Counted from the first letter of the stretch, positions 21,243 through 30,463 are shown. The stretch: 64,000 bases of DNA from Deinococcus sedimenti (GCF_014648135.1 NZ_BMQN01000001.1:1-64000), one strand, 5' to 3'. Notes: a model not told the origin generated them from the sequence alone. Translations and numbers: made by a program.

Positions 21243-22998
21243 GCCAGCCCGCCACCTCCGCTAGTGGGAGGGTGAGCGTCTCGCCGCTGCGGCGGTCCTT
21301 CAGTTCGACTTCGCCGCGCTCCAGCGTGCGGCCCAGCGTCACGCGGTACGGGACGCCCAGCAGGTCGGCGTCCGCGAATTTCGCCCCGGCGCGTTCGTCC
21401 CGGTCGTCCAGCAGCGGGGCCAGCCCGGCGGCGCGCAGCGCGGCGTACAGGGTCCGCGCGGCCGCCTGCTGCGCCTCATGGCGGACGTCCACCACGATCA
21501 GGTGCGCGTGGAACGGCGCGAGGGCGTCCGGCCAGACCAGTCCCCGCTCGTCGGACAGCCCCTCCGCGACGGCCTGCGCCAGCCGCGACACGCCGATGCC
21601 GTAGCAGCCCATCTGGAACGGGCGTTCGCTGCCGTCCGCCGCGGTGAACGTCGCATTCATCGCCGCCGAGTACCGGGTGCCCAGCTGGAACACGTGTCCC
21701 ACCTCGATCCCCCGCGCCGACTCGAGGATCTGCGTGTCGTCGTGCAGGGCGGCCTCGCCCGCGCGGGCCTGCCGCACGTCCACCTCTTCCGGCAGGGCGT
21801 ACTGCGCGCCCCAGTTCGCGCCCGTGACGTGCCAGTCGGTGTCGTTCGCGCCGGTCGTGAAGTCCCGCAGCGCCGCGCCTGCCGGGTCGCACAGCCGCAG
21901 GAACGATCCCACCACGTCCTCCCGCGCGGCAATCGCGCTGTCCGGCAGGTCCGGCGCGAGGTACCCCAGCGGCAGCGCGCCCGCCGCCCAGGCGTCCGGC
22001 TGCGCGACCTCCAACCCCACCAGTTCCCCGTCCACGCGGACCTGCACGGCGTTCCACAGTTTCACCGGGTTCACGCTGTGATCCCCGCGCAGGCTGACGA
22101 GCACCGGCCGCAGCACCCGCCGCCCCGCCCGCAGGAACACGGCGTCGTACAGGACGTTCTTCAGCATGTGCGCCGCGTCGCAGCCCAGCGACGCGCACGC
22201 CCCCGCGACCGTCGCCGTGCCCGGCGTGTGCCGCCGCGCGAAGCCCGCGAACGGACTCGGGGCCGCCACCGACGCCCGCGACACGGCCCGCTCCGCGTTC
22301 GCCGCGTACTGCCCGTCCGGGGTGAACAGCACCTCGTCCTCGCCCACGTCACTCAGGACCATGAACTCGCGGCTCTCCGCCCCGCCGATGTTCCCGCTGT
22401 CCGCCTGCACCGCCCGCCACGCCACGCCCAGCCGCGACAGCACCCGCCCGTACACGCCGCTCATCGCCTCGAAATGCTCCTCCAGGCTCGCCGCGTCCGC
22501 GTGGAAGGAGTACGCGTCCTTCATCACGAACTCCCGCGTGCGCAGCAGCCCGAAGCGCGGGCGCAGCTCGTCCCGGAACTTCCGCCCGAACTGATACACG
22601 CTGACCGGCAGGTCCCGGTAACTACGCACCAGCCCGCCAACCACGTCCAGCGCGACCTCCTCATGCGTCGGCCCCAGCGCGTGCGCCCGCCCCGCGCGGT
22701 CCGTCACCGTGAACATGATCCCCTCCGCCTGCGTGTACGCCTCCCAGCGGCCTGACGCCTCCCACAGCGCGCGCGGCTGGAGCACCGGGAAGCTCACCTC
22801 CTGCGACACGCCCTCCAGCTCCTCACGGATCAGGGCCTCCAGCCTCTGCATGACGCGTGTCATCAGCGGCAGGTGCGCGTACAGGCCACTCCCCACCCGC
22901 CGCACGTACCCCGCCCGCAGCAGAAACTGCACCCCGCGCGTCTCCGCGCCCTCCGGCGTCTCACGCCACGTGCGGAACAGACTCTCACTCAATTTCAT
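21202..22998 (-). CDS. proS: Prolyl-tRNA synthetase
   Basis: 598 residues from the ATG at 22998, with GAGGGGTG 6 nt upstream. Bacterial-type ProRS: class II motif 1 near ALIREELEGVSQEVSFP, motif 2 in the FRDELRPRFGLLRTREFVMKD region (split, key RxxE), an inserted editing domain in the middle (LKNVLYDAVFL...LRGDHSVN), motif 3 GCYGIGVSR, and an anticodon-binding C-terminus. It charges tRNA-Pro. The gene is preceded by a structured leader with a Pro-rich leaderless ORF. Confidence 0.96.
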   Translation of the reverse strand: MKLSESLFRTWRETPEGAETRGVQFLLRAGYVRRVGSGLYAHLPLMTRVMQRLEALIREELEGVSQEVSFPVLQPRALWEASGRWEAYTQAEGIMFTVTDRAGRAHALGPTHEEVALDVVGGLVRSYRDLPVSVYQFGRKFRDELRPRFGLLRTREFVMKDAYSFHADAASLEEHFEAMSGVYGRVLSRLGVAWRAVQADSGNIGGAESREFMVLSDVGEDEVLFTPDGQYAANAERAVSRASVAAPSPFAGFARRHTPGTATVAGACASLGCDAAHMLKNVLYDAVFLRAGRRVLRPVLVSLRGDHSVNPVKLWNAVQVRVDGELVGLEVAQPDAWAAGALPLGYLAPDLPDSAIAAREDVVGSFLRLCDPAGAALRDFTTGANDTDWHVTGANWGAQYALPEEVDVRQARAGEAALHDDTQILESARGIEVGHVFQLGTRYSAAMNATFTAADGSERPFQMGCYGIGVSRLAQAVAEGLSDERGLVWPDALAPFHAHLIVVDVRHEAQQAAARTLYAALRAAGLAPLLDDRDERAGAKFADADLLGVPYRVTLGRTLERGEVELKDRRSGETLTLPLAEVAGWLSARFQSQTVRAG

Positions 22999-23235
22999 GG
23001 CAAACACCCCTCAGGGAAGACCACCCGCAGGCCGGTCTCTCAGACAGTCGCGATGTGACGACACACCCAGCTCAGAGCCGGGCGGCAAACTCCAGACATG
23101 GCAGCGTCGGACGTACCGCCTCCGACTCCGGTGCATTCCGGGAACCGCGCCGGAATGCTCCTGCGTCTCCGGCTGCACGTCCTTTCTGTTTCTCGCTCCG
23201 CTCGGGTTGAGCAGAGCCCTCAACCACAGTTCATG
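22999..23235 (-). promoter_or_regulatory. Structured leader RNA of proS
   Basis: About 235 nt between the Pro-rich leader ORF and proS. Minus-strand hairpins visible are GGTTGAG/CTCAACC, GCATTCCGG/CCGGAATGC (9 bp perfect), GTCGGA/TCCGAC and GAGACCGGCC with GGGTGGTCTT. No T-run terminator is seen. The ribosome binding site GAGGGGTG (23005-23012) can pair with CACCCTC inside the leader ORF at 23246-23252. No T-box consensus was found. Confidence 0.6.
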
Positions 23236-23310
23236 TCACACCCCGGAGGGTGGCGGGAGCACGGGCAGGCCCGCACCGATCCGGATGGTGGGGAAGATCT
23301 GCTCGCTCAT
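23236..23310 (-). CDS. Pro-rich leader peptide upstream of proS
   Basis: A 24-codon ORF with five prolines (7, 16, 19, 20, 21). Codons 19-21 are CCG CCA CCC, a polyproline stretch. The ATG lies 7 nt after a TAGTCT -10 (23318-23323), which has TTGACC exactly 17 nt upstream (23341-23346), so the transcript should begin at or next to this ATG. Its position before the prolyl-tRNA synthetase gene points to a sensor of prolyl-tRNA supply: a ribosome stalled at the Pro codons would cover sequence complementary to the proS ribosome binding site. Translation is inferred, not shown. Confidence 0.65.
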   Translation of the reverse strand: MSEQIFPTIRIGAGLPVLPPPSGV

Positions 23311-23317
23311 GCCGCCC

Positions 23318-23346
23318 AGACTAGACGCGACGCCAGGGGCGGTCAA
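23318..23346 (-). promoter_or_regulatory. Promoter of the proS leader transcript
   Basis: TTGACC (23341-23346), 17-nt spacer, TAGTCT (23318-23323) on the minus strand, then 7 nt to the ATG of the leader ORF. Confidence 0.8.
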
Positions 23347-23362
23347 GCGAATGTGAAGCGCA

Positions 23363-23473
23363 GGCAGTGGTGAGTGGAAAGGAACAGGGCAGTCAGAAGC
23401 GTCCGCTCCGGCTGCCCCGCTCGACTGGGCTGAGCGAGTGGTGGGGGAGGGCCGCGCACCACTCACCACTGCC
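23363..23473. repeat. Inverted repeat between asd and proS leader
   Basis: GGCAGTGGTGAGTGG (23363-23377) is repeated as an exact reverse complement at 23459-23473. The 81-nt interior contains a further local GTGGTG/CACCAC hairpin. It lies between the proS promoter and the end of asd and is probably a dispersed intergenic repeat or composite terminator. Confidence 0.65.
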
Positions 23474-23490
23474 CACTCCCTACTTCCCGT

Positions 23491-24510
23491 TCACGCCCGC
23501 TGTTTGGCTTTCAGCGCGCCTTTCTGCTGGAGGTACTCGGCGATCTGCACGGCGTTCAGCGCCGCGCCTTTCAGGAGCTGGTCGCCCGCGACGAACAGGT
23601 CGATGCCGCCGTCGAACACCAGGGACTCGCGGATGCGGCCCACCTCGACGTCGTACTTGCCGCTGGCAGTCAGGGGCATCGGGTACAGCTTACCTTCGGG
23701 GTTGTCGCGCACCTCGACCCCGGCGGCCCCGGCCAGCAGGTCGCGCACCGCTTCGGGCGTGGCGGGGCGTTCCAGTTCCAGCGTGATGGCCTCGCTGTGG
23801 GTGCGGAGGGTGGGGATGCGGACGGCGGTGCAGCTGATCTTGAGGCTGTCGTCCCCGATGATCTTGCGGGTCTCCCACGCGACCTTCATTTCCTCCTTGG
23901 TGTACCCGTTGTCCTGGAAGGAGTCGATGTGCGGGATGACGTTGAACGGGATGGGGTGCGCGAACACGCTCGCCTGCGCAGAAACGCCGTTCAGTTCGGC
24001 GCGGGTCTGCTCCAGCAGTTCCTCCATGCCCTTGGCGCCCGCGCCGCTGGTCGCCTGGTAGGTGCTGACGATCATGCGTTTCACGCCGTACTCGCGGTGA
24101 ATGGGGGCCACGGCGACCACGGCGATGGCGGTCGTGCAGTTCGGGTTCGCGATGATGCCCTTGTGCGCCAGCGCGGCGTCGCCGTTCACCTCGGGCACGA
24201 CCAGGGGAACGTCGGCGTCGTAGCGGAAGGCGCTGCTGTTGTCGATCACGACCGCGCCTCCTTCGACCCACCTGGGCGCCAGGGCCTTGCTGATGCTGCC
24301 GCCGGCCGACGCGAGGATCACGTCCGCGTCGATGGCGCCTTCAGGCGTGACCTGCACGGTCAGGGGCTGGCCCTTGAAGGTCAGCTGCGTGCCCGCGCTG
24401 CGCGGGCTGGCATAGAGGAGCAGTTCGTCGAACTGCAGCGTGCTGTTTTCCAGCACCTTGAGAAGTTCGTGGCCCACCGCTCCGGTCGCTCCGACAATCG
24501 CTACGCGCAT
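23491..24510 (-). CDS. asd: Aspartate-semialdehyde dehydrogenase
   Basis: 339 residues. The NADP-binding start is [11 protein letters not shown], active-site Cys is in NPNCTT, and [13 protein letters not shown] and [10 protein letters not shown] are substrate-site motifs. It reduces aspartyl phosphate to aspartate semialdehyde, the branch point to lysine/diaminopimelate, threonine, isoleucine and methionine. AAGGAG (24517-24522) is 6 nt before the ATG. The gene is preceded by a leader ORF and a T-run hairpin that form an attenuator. Confidence 0.96.
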   Translation of the reverse strand: MRVAIVGATGAVGHELLKVLENSTLQFDELLLYASPRSAGTQLTFKGQPLTVQVTPEGAIDADVILASAGGSISKALAPRWVEGGAVVIDNSSAFRYDADVPLVVPEVNGDAALAHKGIIANPNCTTAIAVVAVAPIHREYGVKRMIVSTYQATSGAGAKGMEELLEQTRAELNGVSAQASVFAHPIPFNVIPHIDSFQDNGYTKEEMKVAWETRKIIGDDSLKISCTAVRIPTLRTHSEAITLELERPATPEAVRDLLAGAAGVEVRDNPEGKLYPMPLTASGKYDVEVGRIRESLVFDGGIDLFVAGDQLLKGAALNAVQIAEYLQQKGALKAKQRA

Positions 24511-24527
24511 GCTCGTCTCCTTGAATG

Positions 24528-24558
24528 AAAAAACCGCCCGGCGTGTCTCGCGGGGCGG
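24528..24558 (-). terminator. Attenuator terminator before asd
   Basis: Minus-strand CCGCCC (24553-24558) pairs with GGGCGG (24534-24539), extended by GCG/CGC around one mismatch, followed directly by six T (24528-24533). GGGCGG right after the leader stop (24572-24577) can pair with the same CCGCCC, giving an antiterminator. The ribosome binding site of asd lies just beyond the T-run. Confidence 0.85.
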
Positions 24559-24577
24559 CTGTCAATCGACACCGCCC

Positions 24578-24607
24578 TCACGGGGTAATGGTGGTCATGA
24601 CGGTCAT
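24578..24607 (-). CDS. Thr/Met/Ile leader peptide of asd
   Basis: A nine-codon ORF, MTVMTTITP: four Thr, two Met and one Ile, all end products derived from aspartate semialdehyde. It starts 7 nt after TACGCT (24615-24620), with TTGACC 17 nt further upstream (24638-24643), so it should be translated from a leaderless mRNA. Stop is followed at once by antiterminator strand GGGCGG. By analogy with the E. coli thr leader, stalling on scarce charged tRNA would favour read-through into asd. Confidence 0.8.
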   Translation of the reverse strand: MTVMTTITP

Positions 24608-24614
24608 GCGCCCC

Positions 24615-24643
24615 AGCGTAGGGGCTGCCCGGGTGGGGGTCAA
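24615..24643 (-). promoter_or_regulatory. Promoter of the asd leader
   Basis: TTGACC (24638-24643), 17-nt spacer and TACGCT (24615-24620) on minus, 7 nt before the leader ATG. Same spacing as the proS leader promoter. Confidence 0.85.
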
Positions 24644-24724
24644 GGCTGCCTGCCTAGCGTGAAGGGACCGTGGAGCTGGCCCCGACTCGCGCTGGGGTGC
24701 AGGGCGCATCTGGGGAAGTGCGGG

Positions 24725-25252
24725 TCAGAGGTTCACGGGCCACCCGTCCACACCCTGGTGGATGCAGGGCCCGGCGGTGGGGACGGTCAGGGTGATGGTC
24801 GTCAGGTAGGTGAACGTGTTCATGTTGAGCGCCCCTTCCCGCTGGACGGTCAGCGTCCCGAACGTCCGGGGGTCGAGGCTCTGGGTGGCGAGCCAGTCCG
24901 TCAGGTCGCGGACCTGCGGGCCGCTCAGGTTGAGGCAGGTGCGTCCGGCGCGGCTCAGGAACTCCTGCATCAGGTTCAGTTGCGTTCCGCTGAGGGCGTG
25001 CCTGGGCACCCTGATCTGCAGGTCGCGGATGGGTTGTTTCGGCGCGGCGCTCGTGGTGAACGAGAAGAAGAAGTCCGGTTCGGTCAGGCTCCGCACGATG
25101 AACCCGTCGCGTCCGGTCTTCCAGATCGCTGTGCCGGTCACGGCCACCTGCGCCAGCGTGGTCGGCGCGGCGCTGACCCGGGTGGGAACGGTCTGGGCCT
25201 GGGCGGCAGGCAGGGTGGTCAGCAGGGCAGCCAGAAGCAGGGAGCGGGTCAT
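24725..25252 (-). CDS. Secreted hypothetical protein
   Basis: 175 residues with a signal peptide (LLLAALLTTLPAAQAQ, likely cleaved after AQA). The mature part is beta-rich with two Cys (in RTCLNLSG and AGPCIHQG) that may form a disulfide. A TACCGT hexamer lies 5 nt before the ATG. No family recognised. Confidence 0.7.
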   Translation of the reverse strand: MTRSLLLAALLTTLPAAQAQTVPTRVSAAPTTLAQVAVTGTAIWKTGRDGFIVRSLTEPDFFFSFTTSAAPKQPIRDLQIRVPRHALSGTQLNLMQEFLSRAGRTCLNLSGPQVRDLTDWLATQSLDPRTFGTLTVQREGALNMNTFTYLTTITLTVPTAGPCIHQGVDGWPVNL

Positions 25253-25297
25253 GCCTCACGGTACGTGGCCGGACGGGCAGGAGTTGCCGCAGGTGCG

Positions 25298-25597
25298 TTA
25301 CTTGCGGCGGCGCAGGAAGCTCAGCCACCCGGCGCGTTCGGGCTGCCGGGCCGGGGCGAAGTCCTCCATCTTGATTTCCGCTTCGGGGTGCGGCGCGGCT
25401 TCCCAGCCGTACTCGGTGGCGATCAGGCCGCCCAGGCGTCCGGCGGCGTACAGGGCGTGCGTGCGTTCCTGATCCTCGGTGACGGCGCGCGGGTCGGCCA
25501 GCGCCTGGAGCATCGCCTGGAGGCTCTCGTCGTCGCAGGCCCAGTGGCCCTGGGTGAAGGTGGCTTCCTTGCCGTACACGCGAATCCTGGCCGTCAT
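25298..25597 (-). CDS. Hypothetical protein
   Basis: 99 residues from the ATG at 25597, chosen for the GAGGAA ribosome binding site just upstream; a promoter-like TATGCT at 25659-25664 would give a leader of about 55 nt. Sequence is small, with TARIRVYGKEATFTQGHWACDD and a basic end WLSFLRRRK. Not recognised. Confidence 0.65.
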   Translation of the reverse strand: MTARIRVYGKEATFTQGHWACDDESLQAMLQALADPRAVTEDQERTHALYAAGRLGGLIATEYGWEAAPHPEAEIKMEDFAPARQPERAGWLSFLRRRK

Positions 25598-25732
25598 GCG
25601 TTCCTCGGGGTGCCCGCCCGCGCGGGCTGAAGGGTGGGATGGGTTGTGGGACCGGACCAGCATAGCGTACAGAGCACGCAAATGCAGAGGCAGGAGCAGC
25701 GTCACGCCGCCCCTGCCCCGGTCGGGTGCGGA

Positions 25733-26323
25733 TCAGGCTTTCTGGCCGAAGCGGCGTTCGGTCCCGGCGGTCAGGCGACCCACGTTGTCCCGGTGCTGCC
25801 AGATCAGCAGCGCGGCCAGGGCGGTCACGACTAGACCCAGCCACTCGGGTCCCACCAAGAACGCCGTGAAGGCGGCCGCGACCGACGCCAGGATGCTCCC
25901 GGCGGACACGAAGCGCGTGAGCCACACGGTCGTCATGAAGATCACGAAGAAGGCGAGGCCCGCGACGGGCAGCAGCGCGGCGACCGCGCCGAAGGTGGTG
26001 GCGACGCCCTTCCCGCCCCGGAAGCGCAGGAACGGGCTGAAGTTGTGCCCGATGACGGCCGCCACGCCGCACGCCGCCATGATGGGCAGGCCCAGCCCCA
26101 GCTGGTACGCGGCCAGGACGGCCAGGACGCCTTTCAGGATGTCGAAGAGGGCGACGGCCACGCCGGGGCCGTTGCCCAGCGCGCGCTGGACGTTGGTGGC
26201 GCCGCTGTTGCCGCTGCCGACGGTACGGATGTCCACGCCACGCATGCGGGCCACCCACGCGGCGGCCGGGATCGCCCCGAACAGGTAGGAACACAGAACC
26301 GTCAGCACGGCAGAAAGGGTCAC
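25733..26323 (-). CDS. plsY: Glycerol-3-phosphate acyltransferase PlsY
   Basis: 196 residues and about five membrane helices. PlsY loop motifs are present: [30 protein letters not shown] and a late loop near the C-terminus. It transfers acyl from acyl-phosphate to sn-glycerol-3-phosphate, the first step of phospholipid synthesis, at the inner membrane. The start is GTG 26323 with TATCAT (26330-26335) 6 nt upstream, so the longer in-frame extension, which runs through the tRNA-Ser gene, is rejected. Confidence 0.93.
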   Translation of the reverse strand: MTLSAVLTVLCSYLFGAIPAAAWVARMRGVDIRTVGSGNSGATNVQRALGNGPGVAVALFDILKGVLAVLAAYQLGLGLPIMAACGVAAVIGHNFSPFLRFRGGKGVATTFGAVAALLPVAGLAFFVIFMTTVWLTRFVSAGSILASVAAAFTAFLVGPEWLGLVVTALAALLIWQHRDNVGRLTAGTERRFGQKA

Positions 26324-26423
26324 CCTTGCATGATAGGCCAGTCGTCTTACACCGGGTTTACTTCGGGGTGGTTTCAGGTGTGGCTTGCACTTCCCCGCCA
26401 GAGCCGCTACTCTGCTGTGCGCT

Positions 26424-26514
<91 letters not shown>

Positions 26515-26525
26515 GACGGAAAGAG

Positions 26526-26560
26526 CGTCGCAGTCGAAGAAATTCGGTGCGGCGTTTTTT
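26526..26560 (+). terminator. tRNA-Ser terminator supplied by the island
   Basis: CGTCGCA (26526-26532) pairs with TGCGGCG (26548-26554), with an inner CGAA/TTCG, followed by six T. The host's own terminator for this tRNA appears to lie beyond the right end at 32939. Confidence 0.82.
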
Positions 26561-26627
26561 CATTTCCTTCGCCTACCTGCATACCCCTATATACGCTTAG
26601 GGTTTTCGGTGACTAGAGAATTATATC

Positions 26628-26662
26628 GCCCCCAACAGCCTTTTTGGGCATTTGTTGGGGGC
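26628..26662. terminator. Hairpin after the restriction-methylation gene
   Basis: GCCCCCAACA (26628-26637) and TGTTGGGGGC (26653-26662) form a 10-bp perfect stem 18 nt after the stop codon. The downstream sequence on minus is AT-rich but has no clean T-run. Confidence 0.6.
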
Positions 26663-26680
26663 ATGCCGTGTATAGGATTC

Positions 26681-29600
26681 CTACATTTCCGCCTCGGCAG
26701 CGGCACCCGCAGATTCGGCTGGAGCAACTGCAGGAGCACTGACGCGCCTGTAATTGGCGTCCAGTTCGTCAGACAGCAGGAGTAGAGAGGCGATCCGCTG
26801 CAGGGTCGCTCTGAGTTCCCTGATCTCCGTGACTTCCAGCGCCCGCCCCAGCACGTCAACCTCTCTGTAACTGAGCCACTTCTTCACGACCTGATACCCG
26901 CCCAGTTTGTACTCCCACACGCTGAGCGGCACGTTGTCCAAGTACAGGTTCGGACTGAGGTACACCCGCAGCGCTTCCGTGCCCAGCCTGGAGTCAAACG
27001 CCGCCTCGACAGGCTCTGTCCGCCCGCGCCCTGGCATGACGGCCCCATTTGCCAGGTACCCCCAGCGCATGCTCACTTTGAGATCCTCTGCCGTGGGCGT
27101 TTTGCCGTCCACCGTCCTGATCTCACCGATGGCTTTCACCTCCGTCGAGGCTTTGAATGTGGTGGTCTGATCCAACAGCGCCGCGACCTGCCTGCCCAAC
27201 TCGGCACTGGCCTGCAGATGCTCCAGCACAGGCGGGAGGGGAATACGGGGCCAATCCTGCCGCAGTGCGCCGTCATTCTCCGTGCGATACGCAAGGCTGT
27301 GCATCACGGCCAGGGCATGACAACTTAAGTGAGTCACGGTGGAGTGATCCTGAAGGTAGGCGTAAGCGAGTGCGCTCAGGTTTGGTCGTAGCTCCGTTTG
27401 TGGTCCGTCTGGAGTCACCGCTACCACATGTTTTATATATCGGGGAAAGAGGCTAGCCCCTCTGTCCATCAGGTCGTAGGAACCGAGTGGCCGTACAACT
27501 TGAGGCGGGCTCCAGTCACGGCGGGGCTTTTGTTGAGTAACGATGAACAGGTTCTCAGGTGCTACCGAGTCAAACAGGTTCTCTCTCTTCTCATCGAGTA
27601 ACTTTGTTTCAGGTTCCCAGTACAGCCAGCGGACATCGAAAGGTCTATAGGCGTATGGCACGAATAGGTCGTTCCTGAGTCCACGTTCCTTGAGGTAGGT
27701 GCGTATTCGCTCCGCCTGGAATCGTCGTGTGGGCTCAAGCAGCACTGGTATCTCTGCCTTCACGTCTCCGTCGGATACCTCTTTATCGAAATACAGACTC
27801 ATGCGCTGTCGCAGTCTGTCCTCATCAATATCCACAAGCGCAGCGTCTCGGCTCGTGGTGACGCCTGAGAACGATACGGGGAACAATTCCTCTATCTTCG
27901 GCCATTGCAGATACGCAGTACTCACCTCAGTCGGGCGGAAGGGTGCGCCCAGCCTCAGCTCTGGCTTGACCTCGGTGTACTCAGGCTGGGCACCCTGCAT
28001 GGCCTCCTGCGCGAGCTGTTCCAATTTGCCCGCGCCCCACAACTCGCGGTAATGCACCGCCTCTGCAGGCTTGTGCCCCTCTTTCCTGACCATAAGGGCG
28101 ATAGCTGTCCCCACCTGAATTCCCTCACGGTTGAAGGGCGTGCTGAAAATGCTCGGGTCAGGTTTGCCCTCGGGTGTGACTTTGCCCGTGCGGAAGCGGT
28201 CGCCGTTCAGGTTATCCACTCTGACCTTGTCGAAGGCGTTCAGGTAGCGCTCGCGCATGCCCGTGTGAGACAACCCATCCAGCCACGAGTAGTTGCTGAT
28301 GTAACACACCACGCCCCGACGGTCTTTCCCGTCCCTGGGGTGGGTGATCTGCCGCTCAGCCATGCGGAAGAACCGCACGTACAGGTCGTTCAGACCATGA
28401 CCCACAGGCTTGGGCACGTTGGCGACTATCGCGGTAGGCGTCGCCCAGCTCCCTTTCTTCTCTAACCCCGATTCCTGCATAGCTGGAATAGGGCGGGTTG
28501 CCGATCACGACCAGCACGGGCTCTTTCTGTTTGACGTGGCTGGACTCCTGCCATTCACTGAGGAATTCCCCGAAGTGTGCGAGGTCAGGGCTGCCCTTAT
28601 CCTCGTACCCCGTCAGGGCATTCGTGAGGTATACGCCTAGGCGTTCGTCCTCGCTCAGCTCAAAGCCGAATTTCTTCAGCTGCATGTTGAGGCGCATGTG
28701 TGCCACCACGAACGGCGCGGGCATCAGCTCAAAGCCGAAAATGCGCTTCAGGGCGATGTTTTTCAGATCCTGCCCACTGAACGCGTCCAGTTGCCCCTCT
28801 TCCTCAAGGGTGCGCTGGATGCGCTCCAGCACTTTGAGAATGTAGGTGCCCGTGCCCGTGCAGGGGTCAAGAATCACGACTTCCTCTGAAGCCAGTCCCA
28901 GAGGTAGGCCCAGATCATCTCTCAGGGCGCGGTCTACCTGCTCGACCATGTAGGTCACGACCTCATCAGGGGTGTACCAGACGCCGAACTGCTCTCGCAA
29001 TTCTGGGTCATACGCCGCCAGGAAAGGCTCGTAGAAGTACTGGACGGCATGAGCGCCACTGAACCGCGCGAAGAACGCCTCACGGTTCACGCGATCCAGC
29101 ACCTCTTGCGCCTGATCCATCACCCCGACAAGGTTCATGCTCCGCATGGCTGCAGGTTTGGCAACCTCACTGAACAGCCGCTGAAGCACGCGCAGGTGCA
29201 GGTCGAAGGCCGCACCTCTCCAGTTGAACGGGGCAGTATTTCCAGCCTCATGGTGGATAACCCAGGCGCTGAAGAGGCCATAAAAGAGCGTCTGGACGAG
29301 GGTTGCCCTGAAGAAGTGCTCGCCTTGATCGGTGCGGAAGCTCACGCCCAGCAGTTCCTCAAGAGCGTTTCGCAGTCCTGACAGCTCAGCCGTTCCGCTC
29401 ACTTCCAGCCTTAACCGCGCTTCCTTTGCGTAGGAGGCCAGGAATAATGCCAGGTCTACGGGCCTGGACAGCGAGGCGCGACGCATCAGCGCACGCCTCA
29501 GGAACTCGATGAAGCGCTCTGCCTGCAGGTCGCTGACCGCCTGCGGATTCGCTGCCTGCTGCCAGAACGCCTCTTCACTGTCCGCGAGGTCGTACTGCTC

Positions 29601-30014
29601 AATCAGGCGCACGACCTGCTTGCCGCCTTCCTGGGCCAGTTCGACTACCGCAAAGCTGTACAGGTTGGTCGCCAGGACTTGCCCGTACCTCTCCAGGTAT
29701 TTCATGACCTGAGCGGACTTCAGGAGGGTGGCGAGATTCGCTCCAGTGCCTTTGACTTCGCAGACGCCACGGGACGGCGTGAGCGCCTGCGTGTTCGGCT
29801 CGCCTTTGAGCTGTTCAGGCGTAAAAAATCCCCCGTCAGGGAGGCCTGCGCCTTTGCCTTTGGGGTGGGTGATGTGAATGACGGGCGTGGGCAGGGTTTG
29901 CCCAACGGCATTCAAGAGCTTGTCGAGTGGTGGGTAGAACGAGGTTTCGGCAACGCCCTGGCTGCGGATCTGTGCGAGCTCAGACAGGTACGTGCGGAGG
30001 AAGGTTGAGGGCAC
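26681..30014 (-). pseudogene. Restriction-methylation fusion enzyme, frameshifted
   Basis: Two overlapping frames (30014-28356 and 28480-26681) make one protein of about 1,110 residues broken by a +1-type shift between about 28417 and 28440. N-terminus: E23, PD59-60 and EVK 86-88 suggest a PD-(D/E)XK nuclease. Middle: N6-adenine methyltransferase with motif I DPCTGTGTYI and motif IV NPPY (506-509). After the shift: VPKPVGHGLNDLYVRFFRMAER and a long target-recognition region. There is no helicase, so it resembles type IIG or helicase-less type ISP enzymes. The start is GTG with TATCCT 5 nt upstream. The break separates the recognition region from the methylase, so it is probably inactive, unless the base is a sequencing error. 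Confidence 0.85.
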
Positions 30015-30281
30015 GGTTCAGGATACGGCGCGTGGGCTGTGGCCTCAGGACGATTTGAGGAGCAGCTATCCCGAGGAATTAATTCCCGTAGGCCATGAAG
30101 TATGAGAAATCTAAGCACTCGGCAGGCTGTAAAACCCGTCTCTAACGCATCGGGCAGGTGGGGCGACCCAAATGCCTTAATCGTTTTCGGATCTTCCCTC
30201 ACTTTCCCTCGCCCAGATGAGAGCCTTTAGTCAAGAGGGCTGAACACCTATAGGAATCGCTGGAAAAGATAGAATTTGGGC

Positions 30282-30332
30282 ATGAAAGAGATGCGCGAAA
30301 GGCCAAAAAATAAAGGCGATCCGACTATTTGA
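30282..30332 (+). CDS. Possible leaderless micro-ORF
   Basis: Sixteen codons (MKEMRERPKNKGDPTI) beginning 6 nt after TAGAAT (30270-30275), followed 67 nt later by a terminator. The arrangement matches host leaderless genes, but no function or homologue is known, and chance is possible in AT-rich DNA. Confidence 0.3.
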   Translation: MKEMRERPKNKGDPTI

Positions 30333-30398
30333 AAGAGACTTAGATTAAGCCTAATTCAAGTAGTTCAGTTAACCATCAATCCTCTTGCTTTTAACATG

Positions 30399-30427
30399 AG
30401 GACATCGTGAGATGTCCTAATCTTTTT
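30399..30427 (+). terminator. Intrinsic terminator in the island
   Basis: AGGACATC-GTGA-GATGTCCT is an 8-bp perfect hairpin, followed by AA and TCTTTTT. It would end any transcript from the micro-ORF region before the iterons. Confidence 0.75.
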
Positions 30428-30463
30428 ACTCTACATTAAATACTCTACATAAATACTCTACAT
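30427..30463 (+). repeat. Three tandem iteron-like repeats
   Basis: TACTCTACAT occurs at 30427-30436, 30441-30450 and 30454-30463, at 14- and 13-nt intervals, just upstream of the gene for a helix-turn-helix protein. The spacing is compatible with binding on nearly one helix face, as in plasmid iterons or operator arrays. Confidence 0.7.

Noticed and set aside
23011..23240. T-box riboswitch upstream of proS
   Set aside because: The hallmark AGGGTGGNACCGCG segment is not present; the nearest sequence, GGAGGCGGTACGTCC, lacks TGGT, and no stem I specifier layout was found. A leader-peptide model fits better.
28356..28480. Programmed frameshift or phase-variable switch in the methylase gene
   Set aside because: No slippery heptamer, homopolymer or tandem repeat at the junction; a simple indel or sequencing error explains it.
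30427..30463. CRISPR array
   Set aside because: Only three 10-bp repeats with 3-4 nt spacers and no cas genes; iteron-like instead. No CRISPR was seen anywhere in the window.
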